This document shows, piece after piece, positions 25,302-33,909 of a DNA stretch of 64,000 nt. The notes under the pieces were generated by a model. It made no database searches. It saw nothing but the letters and a program-made list of their open reading frames with translations, and was not told where the DNA came from. Source of the stretch: an uncultured Alphaproteobacteria bacterium (GTDB lineage Bacteria; Pseudomonadota; Alphaproteobacteria; Rs-D84); assembly GCA_949156565.1 (NCBI GenBank), contig CASCZI010000001.1, positions 1 through 64,000 on the forward strand, given 5' to 3'. Made by a program: the position numbers and the translations under genes. Each line of letters starts with the position of its first letter. The stretch's first letter is position 1.

Positions 25302-26024
25302 TTAAAACAAAATGTTAACATGCGTACCGATGGAAAATTCATCACTTTCAAATTCATAATCCACATGACCCACGTATTGGGTTCGACCAAATTGACGCAC
25401 CACTTTGAAATTTACCCATTCTTGATCATAATGGGGACGCGTTGCCTTGCGTAATGTAAATCCCGCCCCCAGACGCCAATCCGGTGCAATGCGAAAATAA
25501 GATTCAGGAATAAAATCAATATACGCCATCCCCCGATCATTATCAAAAATCCAACTGGTCTTTAATGTTGCAGCCAATGTCATCCCCGTCCATTCACGCC
25601 CCACACGAATCCCGGCATAATAAATTGTATCGGCATATTCCGGTGTACGTACATGGGATGAACCACCAAATTTTATCCCCACAATCAAATCAGATGAAAC
25701 CCGGGAATTGGCATCCGACGGCGTTCCCACACGATATATCCCCCCCAGGTCAAAATTCGAAAATCCATCTTCGTCATCGGCAAAATCAATCTGGTAATGT
25801 ACATTACCGCCAATCATTAATCGATCGTTCATACCATATGAAAATGTCTGTCCCAGACGCAGTGTACTGTCCCAAAATGTTAATGACGTTTTTGATAACA
25901 ATCGCCCCTGGGCCGGCATATATAATGGATCGGTCGTATCCGTCCCCGCCCCAGACGCCAATCCTGGTACAAATAATGCCAATGCGGTCGCCGCACACAC
26001 AGATTTAAAAAAATGATACATCAT
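25302..26024 (-). CDS. Outer-membrane beta-barrel protein
   Basis: About 240 residues with a Sec signal peptide (MYHFFKSVCAATALALFVPGLASGAG). The mature protein shows many alternating strands (FSYGMNDRLMIGGNVHYQIDF, VSSDLIVGIKFGG, DWRLGAGFTLRKA) and ends in Phe (VNILF), the Bam recognition signal of barrels. No family or ligand recognised. Two ATGs (26024, 26021) share the AGAGAGA site; 26024 is used. It lies 78 bases after the neighbouring barrel gene with a strong hairpin between. Confidence 0.75.
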   Translation of the reverse strand: MMYHFFKSVCAATALALFVPGLASGAGTDTTDPLYMPAQGRLLSKTSLTFWDSTLRLGQTFSYGMNDRLMIGGNVHYQIDFADDEDGFSNFDLGGIYRVGTPSDANSRVSSDLIVGIKFGGSSHVRTPEYADTIYYAGIRVGREWTGMTLAATLKTSWIFDNDRGMAYIDFIPESYFRIAPDWRLGAGFTLRKATRPHYDQEWVNFKVVRQFGRTQYVGHVDYEFESDEFSIGTHVNILF

Positions 26025-26042
26025 GACTCTCTCTTGTCCCCG

Positions 26043-26085
26043 ATGGTATTGTGTCCGCCCCAATGGGGGCGGTTCGCAATACCAT
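26043..26085 (-). other. Intercistronic stem-loop between two barrel genes
   Basis: ATGGTATTG (26043-26051) pairs with CAATACCAT (26077-26085) and an inner CCGCCCC/GGGGCGG stem. On the minus strand no T-run follows, so it is more likely an mRNA stabiliser or processing hairpin than a terminator; on the plus strand T-rich sequence follows. Confidence 0.6.
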
Positions 26086-26102
26086 ATTTTATTTTATGAT
26101 CC

Positions 26103-27317
26103 TTAGAAATAAAGAATCCCTTGAATTCCGAACGATGTTTCTTTGTAATCATCGATCTTGGCGGTCCCCACGTGGGTCAACCCATTAAATCCTTGGGATG
26201 GTTCACTCCAATAAAATTTCAATTTATCGCCATCGGCACTGTTATAAACGGCCGTCTTTGCATAGACGTTCAATGCCACCCAATCATTGGGTTGCCATCC
26301 AATGGCCGCACGAACCGATATTTGATCGTTCCAATCATAATGACCATATACCCCTTCGACATTTAATGTCCAATCTTCGTCCAAGACACTAAATACGCCC
26401 GCGCCTGCTTCGATATAGAATGCACTGCTATTGGTGCTGTATGCCATGAACATTGACGCTTCGTCCCCGTTTATGCCATTACCGTATGCATCACCATCAA
26501 AATCAACATACCATCCACGGGCCAATCCGTAAATTGTTGATTTTCCATATTTATACCCGCCCTTTAATTCGGCCAGATAATTATTCGACAAATCTTTTTG
26601 ATGTTGATAATGGGCCGACGCACTGGCAATCCATTTATCATTATCCAGGAAACGCCATTGAATTCCGGCACCAAAGACGTTCAAATTGCTGTCATCCATT
26701 TTGTCATCTTCGCCAAGATTCCATTTAAATTTATAATCCGAAAAATCAAATCGCGCCATGGCCATCAACGCAATCGTATCCGTAATCCCATAACTGAAAT
26801 CTTCTTTGATCGAAAACTGTTTCATATCCCATTTACCATCCAACATGTCAAAGAATTCGTAATTGGGAATGGTCGGATCCGATGTAATATCAAATTTGTA
26901 TGAATTCATGGTATATGACAAATCTGTCACCGATCCAAACTTGTTTTTCAACGGTTGAAAAAACGGATGTGCCAAATAATATTTACGCTGGGCAATATGA
27001 CGGGTTGTTTCTTGACGCGATGTGCGAACAGACCGGTTGGCCGCCGCCCGCCCGGATGCATCATATGCCTTGTAAAGGTCGCTACGCTTGGCCGGTTGTG
27101 AATAATAAAGATTGCCGGCCTCTGATGCCTCGTACGTTTTTGTGGACGTACGGGTCTGATATTTTTGATAATTGACATTTTGACGGCTACGTACGGCAGG
27201 TCCACCCGTCAAATCAGCCGTCGATGAACCACGCATTCCGGTATTGGTGGCCCCAAAGACTGGTGACATCCCAAAAACCGCAACCGCCCAAATAAATAAA
27301 GACATCTGTTTCTTCAT
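26103..27317 (-). CDS. Outer-membrane beta-barrel protein with long N-terminal region
   Basis: A 404-residue protein with a signal peptide (MKKQMSLFIWAVAVFGMSPVFGA), about 110 residues rich in Ser, Thr, Arg and Tyr, then a barrel of regular strands (SYGITDTIALMAMARFDFSDY, GAGIQWRFLDNDKWIASASAHY, SFGIQGILYF) ending in Phe. It is probably an autoaggregating or structural porin-like protein; no ligand is predictable. The start follows AAGGAG. It lies downstream (minus strand) of structured RNA copy 2. Confidence 0.75.
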   Translation of the reverse strand: MKKQMSLFIWAVAVFGMSPVFGATNTGMRGSSTADLTGGPAVRSRQNVNYQKYQTRTSTKTYEASEAGNLYYSQPAKRSDLYKAYDASGRAAANRSVRTSRQETTRHIAQRKYYLAHPFFQPLKNKFGSVTDLSYTMNSYKFDITSDPTIPNYEFFDMLDGKWDMKQFSIKEDFSYGITDTIALMAMARFDFSDYKFKWNLGEDDKMDDSNLNVFGAGIQWRFLDNDKWIASASAHYQHQKDLSNNYLAELKGGYKYGKSTIYGLARGWYVDFDGDAYGNGINGDEASMFMAYSTNSSAFYIEAGAGVFSVLDEDWTLNVEGVYGHYDWNDQISVRAAIGWQPNDWVALNVYAKTAVYNSADGDKLKFYWSEPSQGFNGLTHVGTAKIDDYKETSFGIQGILYF

Positions 27318-27412
27318 GACGAAAAAATCTCCTTTTGGGTCTTAGTATATCACAAATTGACATATTAAAAAAGGACATTCTTTTGTCTGCTATGTGCATA
27401 GATTCCAGATAT

Positions 27413-27450
27413 TTTATAAAAAAAATGAAACCGCCAATAACGTGGCGGTT
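27413..27450 (-). terminator. Terminator of structured RNA copy 2
   Basis: AACCGCC-ACGTTATT-GGCGGTT (27428-27450) followed on the minus strand by CATTTTTTTT. Its AACC overlaps the last four bases of the RNA's closing stem (CCCCAACC), so the stem and the terminator may exclude each other. Confidence 0.75.
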
Positions 27451-27632
27451 GGGGTTTAGAAGCTATCCCGGAGATAGTGCGCCCTATTGACGTCGCATAT
27501 GCGACGCATGTATTCAGGCGCACCCCAACCAAGTACGGCTGGGCCCAGACTAAATTTTACATGCCGCGCGGACCGGCGCGTACATAACCGGCGGGCCTTC
27601 TAAAACCCATATGACGATCACAGCCGTCACTA
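27447..27632 (-). ncRNA. Structured RNA, copy 2 of a two-member family
   Basis: Minus strand: -35 TAGGCA (27662-27667), 17 bases, -10 TATAAT (27639-27644). A 5' hairpin GACG...CGTC, ATGGGTTTTAGAAGGCCC, CATGTAAAA, then GGTTGGGG (27523-27530 complement) pairing with CCCCAACC (27447-27454 complement) around GCGCCTGAATACAT, a CGTCGCATATGCGACG hairpin, AATAGGGCGC and a CTATCTCCGGGATAG hairpin. Stems differ in sequence from copy 1 but keep pairing. A 17-codon ORF (27610-27557, MGFRRPAGYVRAGPRGM) overlaps the 5' half. It may be a free RNA or a leader of the barrel gene at 27317. Confidence 0.6.
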
Positions 27633-27686
27633 AATCCGATTATATCAGATTTTTTGACCTGTGCCTATGCATTTTTGAAAATTTTC

Positions 27687-28961
27687 TTATTTCCATGCAC
27701 TGGGGATATTATCACGATCGGTCAACATCGACCTATCATAATAACATTTTCCCACCTGGGTTGTGGTGGCATCGGGCCAAATTTCATACAGATATTTTCC
27801 CGTTGCGGTTCGTGCCGATGGCCCGGTAAAAGACCATGCATTAAATGTGCCACCAAACATATTTTCGGCCCCAGGCCCACTTAAATCACCAAATACCCCG
27901 TCACCGATAGAGGTTAACTTATTCGCAAGATAAAATGTTTGATAAAACATCATTTCTGCGGGCGGTCCAGATATACCGGCGAACAAACCCGATGGAATTT
28001 CCCCGGTAACCCCGGTCCGTGTAAATGTCGCCGTAAACATATAAGGGGCTGGTTTGCCCACAATTCCCGAAAACAGATCCGCGGGTATTTCGCCTGTTAA
28101 ATTGCCACAAGATGCGAACGTTTCATAAAAAATAGATTCTGTTGGTGGACCAGATATTCCAGAAAATAAACCGGGCGGAATGGAACCAGATAATTTTGTT
28201 CTGGCAAAGGTGCTACTGAACATGCTGTCGATGGGGGCCCCATGAACGCCATCGAATAATTCGGGGGGGATCGGACCGCCCAATGTTGACATATTCATAA
28301 ATGTACTTGAAAAACAAGGCTGGGCCCCCGGTTCACTTCCATCGCCAATGGTCGGGAATATGGCGCCCAAACTGCCCGATATGGCGGCACCACCACATGT
28401 TCTTGGGAATGAGATGGCCGCATTCCACGAATTGTATTTTGTTGCGTGTCCCCCAAAACCGATCGTATATTCCCCCGCAACGGCATAGGTATGTGAATAT
28501 GTTTCTTTATTCACATTTGTTCGTGTTATTTTATCAACTGTCCCATCACCCCAATCAACCGCAAAGGTTCCCATCGCGGACATAGAAAAAGAAAAACTGG
28601 TGGCATTGGGGATGGTGGTTACCCAGAACTGTGATTCTGGCAACGGTTCATGAATCAAAGTATTGACGGCAGTAATGGTGGCATCTGTATCGGCCGCCGC
28701 CAAAGTTGCGTATTGACCATCACCATAATTCGTCGCCGTCCCATTTAACATGGCGTTCGCCCGATCGATGGCACAGAGCAAGTATTTCATATTTGCCGCA
28801 ACACCCAGATTTCCAAGGGACGGATTATACGGAACCATAATATCCCATTTTTGGGCAATCACCTGGTGAATAAATTCGACATTGACCATTTCGGCACTAT
28901 GTACCGGACTTACCGTACACAGTACCATCATGACCCCAAGGATTCTCAGAATTTTTTCCAT
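27687..28961 (-). CDS. Secreted PKD/leucine-rich-like repeat surface protein
   Basis: About 424 residues with a Sec signal peptide (MEKILRILGVMMVLCTVSPVHSAE). A PKD-like segment (FAVDWGDGTVDKITR, HTYAVAGEYTIGF) precedes repeats of about 37 residues with the phrases LFxGIxGPPxxxMFxxTF and TGEIPxGLF, recalling BspA/LRR-type surface repeats. The C-terminus has a Cys (GKCYYDRS) and no anchor. The ATG at 28961 follows GGGGGAGATA; an in-frame ATG at 28997 lies in the cassette repeat and would add MPNPKGGFLGEI. Expression depends on the leader cassette upstream. Confidence 0.75.
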   Translation of the reverse strand: MEKILRILGVMMVLCTVSPVHSAEMVNVEFIHQVIAQKWDIMVPYNPSLGNLGVAANMKYLLCAIDRANAMLNGTATNYGDGQYATLAAADTDATITAVNTLIHEPLPESQFWVTTIPNATSFSFSMSAMGTFAVDWGDGTVDKITRTNVNKETYSHTYAVAGEYTIGFGGHATKYNSWNAAISFPRTCGGAAISGSLGAIFPTIGDGSEPGAQPCFSSTFMNMSTLGGPIPPELFDGVHGAPIDSMFSSTFARTKLSGSIPPGLFSGISGPPTESIFYETFASCGNLTGEIPADLFSGIVGKPAPYMFTATFTRTGVTGEIPSGLFAGISGPPAEMMFYQTFYLANKLTSIGDGVFGDLSGPGAENMFGGTFNAWSFTGPSARTATGKYLYEIWPDATTTQVGKCYYDRSMLTDRDNIPSAWK

Positions 28962-28974
28962 TATCTCCCCCAAA

Positions 28975-29136
28975 AAACCACCCTTTGGATTAGGCATAAT
29001 GAGATAATAAAAAATCCCGGAAATCCGGGAAAGTCAAAGTTAAATACTATGCCTAATCCAAAGGGTGGTTTAGATTAGGCATAGTGTTTTTACGCTCTAC
29101 GCCTGAAATTATACCCATTTGCGCGATTTTTTACAA
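28975..29136 (-). promoter_or_regulatory. MPNP leader cassette, locus 2, with 24-base inverted repeat and terminator
   Basis: Minus strand: -35 TTGTAA (29131-29136), 17 bases, -10 TATAAT (29108-29113), 25 bases, leader repeat ATGCCTAATC (29082), 85 bases, second repeat (28997). In addition a 24-base perfect inverted repeat (28975-28998 and 29048-29071) encloses 49 bases holding a TCCCGG-ATTT-CCGGGA hairpin (29015-29030) with TTTTTT on one side only, so it terminates minus-strand transcripts. The inverted copy can pair with the second start and hide it. Confidence 0.75.
29053..29082 (-). CDS. Leader ORF of cassette locus 2 (MPNLNHPLD)
   Basis: A nine-residue frame starting in the leader repeat; the stop TAG lies in the inverted repeat copy. 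Ribosomes on it would cover the arm that pairs with the downstream start region, which would favour the terminator or the start depending on speed. Translation is unproven. Confidence 0.35.
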   Translation of the reverse strand: MPNLNHPLD

Positions 29137-29293
29137 GTAAAAATCATCAACAAAGACCAGGAAAATCCCCCTTATTTTGCCCCCACGCAAACAACGTTTT
29201 TTGGGGGTCTGGCGGGGAATCTATACTCATGATTACTCGGTCTAATATCTGCACTCTGACATCGGCGCAGACGGATAAAAACTTTAAAAAAAA
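29137..29293. other. Intergenic region without a recognised gene
   Basis: Between the cassette promoter and the ftsK terminator. It contains a CCCCC-18-GGGGG stem (around 29180-29207) and AT-rich flanks. No open frame or known RNA is recognised. Confidence 0.4.
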
Positions 29294-29310
29294 TCCCGCC
29301 ATTGGCGGGA
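29287..29310 (-). terminator. Terminator after ftsK
   Basis: TCCCGCC-ATT-GGCGGGA stem (29294-29310) followed by a long T-run on the minus strand, six bases after the stop. Confidence 0.9.
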
Positions 29311-29315
29311 CAGGT

Positions 29316-31592
29316 TTATAAAACATGACGTTTGTTATTTCCGTCGGGGGGGCTGACGATGCCCTCTTCTTCCATTCGTTCCATTAAACTGGCCGCCTTG
29401 TTATATCCAATGCCTAAGCGACGCTGAATATACGATATTGTGGGTTTTTTATCCCGTATCACAAATTCTTTGGCCCGGGTATACAAATCGCCATCTTTGG
29501 CTTCCTTGGCCGATGCACCGGATGCCATTGACGCCATCCCCCCGGATTCTTCTTCGCCATCGGTCACACCAGCGGCGTATTCAGGTGTTCCCTGGGCACG
29601 CAAGAAATCCCCAACCGCGGTCATTTCTTCGTCAGAAATAAATGCCCCGTGTATGCGAACAGGATCACGTCCTGCCTCGCTAAACAACATGTCGCCACAC
29701 GCCAACAGATTTTCTGCCCCACCTTCGCCCAATGTGGTGCGTGAATCAATGGCACTGCGGGCCTGGAATGAAATTCGCGTTGGGAAATTCGCCTTGATCA
29801 CACCGGTAATGGTTGTGGCATCGGGCCGCTGGGTCGCCATCACCAAATGAATACCGGCGGCGCGGGCCTTTTGGGCAATACGTTGGACACAGGCTTCGAC
29901 CTCTTTGCGGGCCAATGACATCAAATCGGCGACTTCGTCAATAATAATCACGATATAGGGCATATCAGACATATCAACGTCTTGGGTTTCAAAGATCAAT
30001 TCCCCTGTTTCTTCGTCTGTGCCAACGGCCACTTGGCGCGTTATTTTTTCACCATTTTCCCGCTTTTGAGCCAATATTTCATTATAACTTTCGATATTAC
30101 GCGCATTTAACATTTGCAATTGCTTATATCGATCCTCCATCTCACGTACGGCCCACTTTAATGCATTGACGGCCGCCCCGGGATCCAATTTCACAATCGG
30201 CGTGATTAAATGGGGGATATCGTCCCAGAATCCGAAATCAACCCCTTTGGGATCAATAATGACCAATTTGCACTTATCAGGGGTAAAATGATAAATGATC
30301 GAAACAATAATTGATTGTACAAATACAGATTTACCCGACCCTGTACGTCCCGCAATCAACATATGTGGCATCTTGGCCAAATCGAAATACATCGGATTTC
30401 CACCAATATCCACCCCCAATGCCAATGGAATGCGATATTTTGAATGAACAAATGTCGGGTTATCCATTAATGATTGATAACGAACGGTCTGCCGCGTTAA
30501 ATTCACCATTTCTACACCGATGTATTGGGTGTTGGGGATTAAGGCGATACGAATATTTTCTGTGGCCATGGCCCGGGTCATATCCTTGACCGTACCCGAT
30601 ACATCATTCATGCGGGTCCCACTGTCGGGCAAGAATTCATATAATGTTACAATGGGACCGGGCCGAATGCCAACCACCTGGCCGCGAACACCATATTCGG
30701 CAAAATGTACCTCCATCGCGGCGGCATTACGCTTTAATTCCGGGGATACCACATTTTTCCCGAAATTAGACCGCTGTAATAATTTGGGATCTGGCATCTG
30801 ATAATCATCATTTCCCCGACGAACACGTGACCGTTTGGGCGTTTGCACCGGGGCCGCGGCAACCGCCCGGGTCCGACGGCGCAACAATCCCGTACGACGC
30901 GGCGCATTCTCGATTTCTTTATCCGGTTCAACACTTTCTTCTTCGGATTCTTGATCATCGACATCGTCGTCATCACTATCATCAGGGGCCACGTCATCAT
31001 ATTTAACCAAATGGAACGCCGATAAAATAACGCGTACCGCACGCCATGCCCCCCGTGCCATTTGCATAATATGGGCCCAACGTACATGCAACAACAATGC
31101 CGCCATAACAAAAAATCCGCCCACCAAAATCGCCCCAATAATAACCGTTATAACATGCCCCACCAATCCCATCACATCGGTTGCCGCAATCGCCCCCATC
31201 ATTCCGCCCAATGTCATTGTTGGCGCAATCATTCCCAATCCCGCGGCCCCCATGCAAATCGCAATAAACCCGCGCATGAAATTATATTCTGGGGATCCCG
31301 AATCCCGATTATTCAAAAGCATTAATGCCCCCAACCGCATCAGGCATAAAATTAAAAACAAGGTTGGGATAACACCCATGCCAAAACGTAAAAATCCAAT
31401 CAGATTTCCCATGGCCGTTTGATCACCCAATGTTGACGCGGCCCCAAACCCATCCAAATATGGATTATGGGATATTAACGCCGCCATCATCCATATGGCC
31501 AAACAAACCACCCCCACCCCCGTCACCCGTGCGAGCAGTGTTTTCAACGCGCCAGACACGCGTTCTGGAAATAATTTAACCGTTTTTGCCAT
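29316..31592 (-). CDS. ftsK: DNA translocase FtsK
   Basis: A 758-residue septal DNA pump that moves chromosome termini and activates XerCD at dif. Four or five N-terminal membrane helices (about residues 20-195), an acidic linker (DSDDDDVDDQESEEES), the motor with Walker A AGRTGSGKS and Walker B IIIDEVADLM, and a C-terminal winged-helix gamma domain (SYIQRRLGIGYNKAASLMERMEEEGIV) that reads KOPS sites. The length is normal for alphaproteobacteria. A xerC/D gene is present at 40.3 kb. Confidence 0.97.
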   Translation of the reverse strand: MAKTVKLFPERVSGALKTLLARVTGVGVVCLAIWMMAALISHNPYLDGFGAASTLGDQTAMGNLIGFLRFGMGVIPTLFLILCLMRLGALMLLNNRDSGSPEYNFMRGFIAICMGAAGLGMIAPTMTLGGMMGAIAATDVMGLVGHVITVIIGAILVGGFFVMAALLLHVRWAHIMQMARGAWRAVRVILSAFHLVKYDDVAPDDSDDDDVDDQESEEESVEPDKEIENAPRRTGLLRRRTRAVAAAPVQTPKRSRVRRGNDDYQMPDPKLLQRSNFGKNVVSPELKRNAAAMEVHFAEYGVRGQVVGIRPGPIVTLYEFLPDSGTRMNDVSGTVKDMTRAMATENIRIALIPNTQYIGVEMVNLTRQTVRYQSLMDNPTFVHSKYRIPLALGVDIGGNPMYFDLAKMPHMLIAGRTGSGKSVFVQSIIVSIIYHFTPDKCKLVIIDPKGVDFGFWDDIPHLITPIVKLDPGAAVNALKWAVREMEDRYKQLQMLNARNIESYNEILAQKRENGEKITRQVAVGTDEETGELIFETQDVDMSDMPYIVIIIDEVADLMSLARKEVEACVQRIAQKARAAGIHLVMATQRPDATTITGVIKANFPTRISFQARSAIDSRTTLGEGGAENLLACGDMLFSEAGRDPVRIHGAFISDEEMTAVGDFLRAQGTPEYAAGVTDGEEESGGMASMASGASAKEAKDGDLYTRAKEFVIRDKKPTISYIQRRLGIGYNKAASLMERMEEEGIVSPPDGNNKRHVL

Positions 31593-31646
31593 TTCTTTGA
31601 TTATATCACAAAAAAAGATAAAAACATAGACCTTTTGGTATCGCGA

Positions 31647-32345
31647 TTAATCCCCAAAACGCCCCAGGCGTCGTATCAATCCCGATTTAACCAAATCGGC
31701 GGCCGCCATTCCAATAAATGCCCCCAAAATAACATCCGATGGCCAATGCGCCCCAACGCACACACGTGACACCCCGATCATCACCGCCAACGTCCATGTC
31801 GCCCATTTCATCCGCGGTGCCAATAACCCCATCATCACCAATGCGGCAAATGATGCCGTCGTATGTCCCGACGGCATTGAATGAAAAACCCAGTCACCCG
31901 AAAATGGAAAAAATCCCGTTTGACCCAATCCCTCGTATAATATGGGACGGGCGCGGCCCAAAACCACCTTTATGATTCCGGTAACAACACACGCAGATAA
32001 TATAGAGCAAAACATGAAAAACGCATAACTATTCTTTGTTTTTTCAAGAAAATTTGATAAAATAAGCCCAAATTTAAAGTTTTTTATATTTTCTATAAAA
32101 TAACTTTCTGTATTTATTGTCTTTTTAATATAAAACATGACCATCAAAACGGCCGTAACGACCAACCATGCCTTGGCCTGGAAAATATGACCAAATGCAC
32201 GAAATAACATGCAATCAAAATCCCGCAGATAAAGGAATATTTGCCGATCACCCCACATCACCCCCATCAAACACAACACCGCCGTTAACGCGGCCCCAAT
32301 CCCCAATGCCCGCCATTTGATATGGTTATCTTTTGTTAAGAACAT
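31647..32345 (-). CDS. PAP2-family membrane phosphatase
   Basis: A 232-residue membrane protein with the three PAP2 motifs: KVVLGRARP, PSGHTT (SMPSGHTTASF) and SRVCVGAHWPSDVILG, whose His and Asp form the phosphatase site. Relatives act on undecaprenyl pyrophosphate, phosphatidylglycerophosphate or lipid A; the substrate is not predictable. The ATG at 32345 follows AAAAGGATGG. Located between ftsK and an S41-like gene on the same strand. Confidence 0.9.
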   Translation of the reverse strand: MFLTKDNHIKWRALGIGAALTAVLCLMGVMWGDRQIFLYLRDFDCMLFRAFGHIFQAKAWLVVTAVLMVMFYIKKTINTESYFIENIKNFKFGLILSNFLEKTKNSYAFFMFCSILSACVVTGIIKVVLGRARPILYEGLGQTGFFPFSGDWVFHSMPSGHTTASFAALVMMGLLAPRMKWATWTLAVMIGVSRVCVGAHWPSDVILGAFIGMAAADLVKSGLIRRLGRFGD

Positions 32346-32370
32346 GCCCAACCATCCTTTTGATTTTAAA

Positions 32371-33885
32371 TTAATTTTCCAAATTCATTAATTTATCATA
32401 TATTTTTTTATCGGTTAAAATCTTGACCGCCACCGCCGCGGCCGATGCATCTTCGTCGGCCCCACTGGTAATGGTGGGACATCCCCGACGAATATCGTCA
32501 ACCGGCACATCGTCTTTGACATTAAAATCGGTGGCCCGAAATTCATTATTGGTAATGTTTAAAAAGAAGGCATCACGTTGCACATCACTGCGGATATTTG
32601 ATAAACAAACCATGGGGAATACGCCCCGCCCGTCCAATGCGCGCCCTGATCCGGTCTTGATCGATTTGTTTAACAATTCCAACGCCCCGCCATTTTCAAG
32701 ATCAATACGGGTTTTCAACCGGGCCACACCGGCCGTTGGCGTCCCTACCAAAACCCCACGATGTGTTTCATAAAGAGATGCGGCAATGGCCTCTGCGGTG
32801 CCGCGCGTCATATTTGATACCAATACAACCATTGGTGCGCGTGTCGCCGCGGCGCCGCCAGGAATAACTTCTACCTCTGAACCGGCGGTTTCAACAATTC
32901 GCATCACTGGACTTGGGCCAATAAAAAGCCCGGCCAACTTTGCCGCCGCACGTTCATCGTCACCCACACTGGCCCGCAGATCCAAGATAATTCCACCGGG
33001 GTTATATTTGGCCAATGCCTCGTTCACAATGGAAACGGCCCCATCCGACACCACATGAATAACGATTTCCAATATATCCACATCATTTGCCGCAGACGCA
33101 CGGTGAATAACATCGGCATCGGCCGAAACAATCGTCGCACGCCGGATAACCGCCGGCCGCGCACCCGTTGGGGTGGATAACATCAATTTAACCGTACCGG
33201 AATTAAGACCCGACATCGCCGCCGAAATGTCCGCATCGGTCATATCTGCAATGGCCGTTCCATTGATCGATGTAATTAAATCACCCGCCGCAATCCCGGC
33301 CGCATCTGCGGGCGATCCACGATATACCCCCGAAACCCGATAATTGCCTTGATCGTCACGTGCACCGGTGATACCCAAACTGGTTAATAAACGACGATCC
33401 TGGGCCCGCAAGGCATCCAAAGAAAAGATATAATTGCCGTTTTCATCAATCCCCCGTGTCAATGCACCCACAACCGCACGGTAAATTTCACTTTCATTCA
33501 TTTTTCGATATACAGGATCATATTGCCGCAACTTCAAAACCAATGCCGTTGTGATTTGCCCATATTCATCCCAATCACGGGGCACCGGTCGGGGAAAGTT
33601 TGCAACAATCGCATCCCGCCAAACCAAGACAACGCGTTCATCGGTGACGGCCACATGGGCATCGGGATTTAATTTTTCCAGACTTTCAATCGCCACCGCG
33701 ATATTTTTACCGCCCCAACGCACAGTATCTAATTTATGATAAATATCACGAAATGTCGCCGACATATCCATGACATTGATACCATCTTGGACCGGTTCAT
33801 CCGGGGAAAAGAGTTCAACCGCCCCCGCGCCACACACCACCCCCAGCGCCATACACATACAAATTAAAATTTTTTTAATTCCCAT
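32371..33885 (-). CDS. Degenerate C-terminal processing peptidase (S41 family) with PDZ domain
   Basis: A 504-residue secreted protein (signal peptide MGIKKILICMCMALGVVCGAGA). A PDZ domain (VYRGSPADAAGIAAGDLITSINGTAI) is followed by an S41 fold (GGIILDLRASVGDDERAAAKLAGLF, PMVVLVSNMTRGTAEAIAASL). At the usual TASASE the sequence is TRGTAE, so the catalytic Ser is replaced, and the usual TFGKG reads TAGVA, so the Lys is lost. It is likely a pseudo-protease or adaptor in the periplasm. It is about 25 bases upstream of the PAP2 gene. Confidence 0.8.
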   Translation of the reverse strand: MGIKKILICMCMALGVVCGAGAVELFSPDEPVQDGINVMDMSATFRDIYHKLDTVRWGGKNIAVAIESLEKLNPDAHVAVTDERVVLVWRDAIVANFPRPVPRDWDEYGQITTALVLKLRQYDPVYRKMNESEIYRAVVGALTRGIDENGNYIFSLDALRAQDRRLLTSLGITGARDDQGNYRVSGVYRGSPADAAGIAAGDLITSINGTAIADMTDADISAAMSGLNSGTVKLMLSTPTGARPAVIRRATIVSADADVIHRASAANDVDILEIVIHVVSDGAVSIVNEALAKYNPGGIILDLRASVGDDERAAAKLAGLFIGPSPVMRIVETAGSEVEVIPGGAAATRAPMVVLVSNMTRGTAEAIAASLYETHRGVLVGTPTAGVARLKTRIDLENGGALELLNKSIKTGSGRALDGRGVFPMVCLSNIRSDVQRDAFFLNITNNEFRATDFNVKDDVPVDDIRRGCPTITSGADEDASAAAVAVKILTDKKIYDKLMNLEN

Positions 33886-33909
33886 GCGTTTCCCCCGTTA
33901 TTCATGTAT

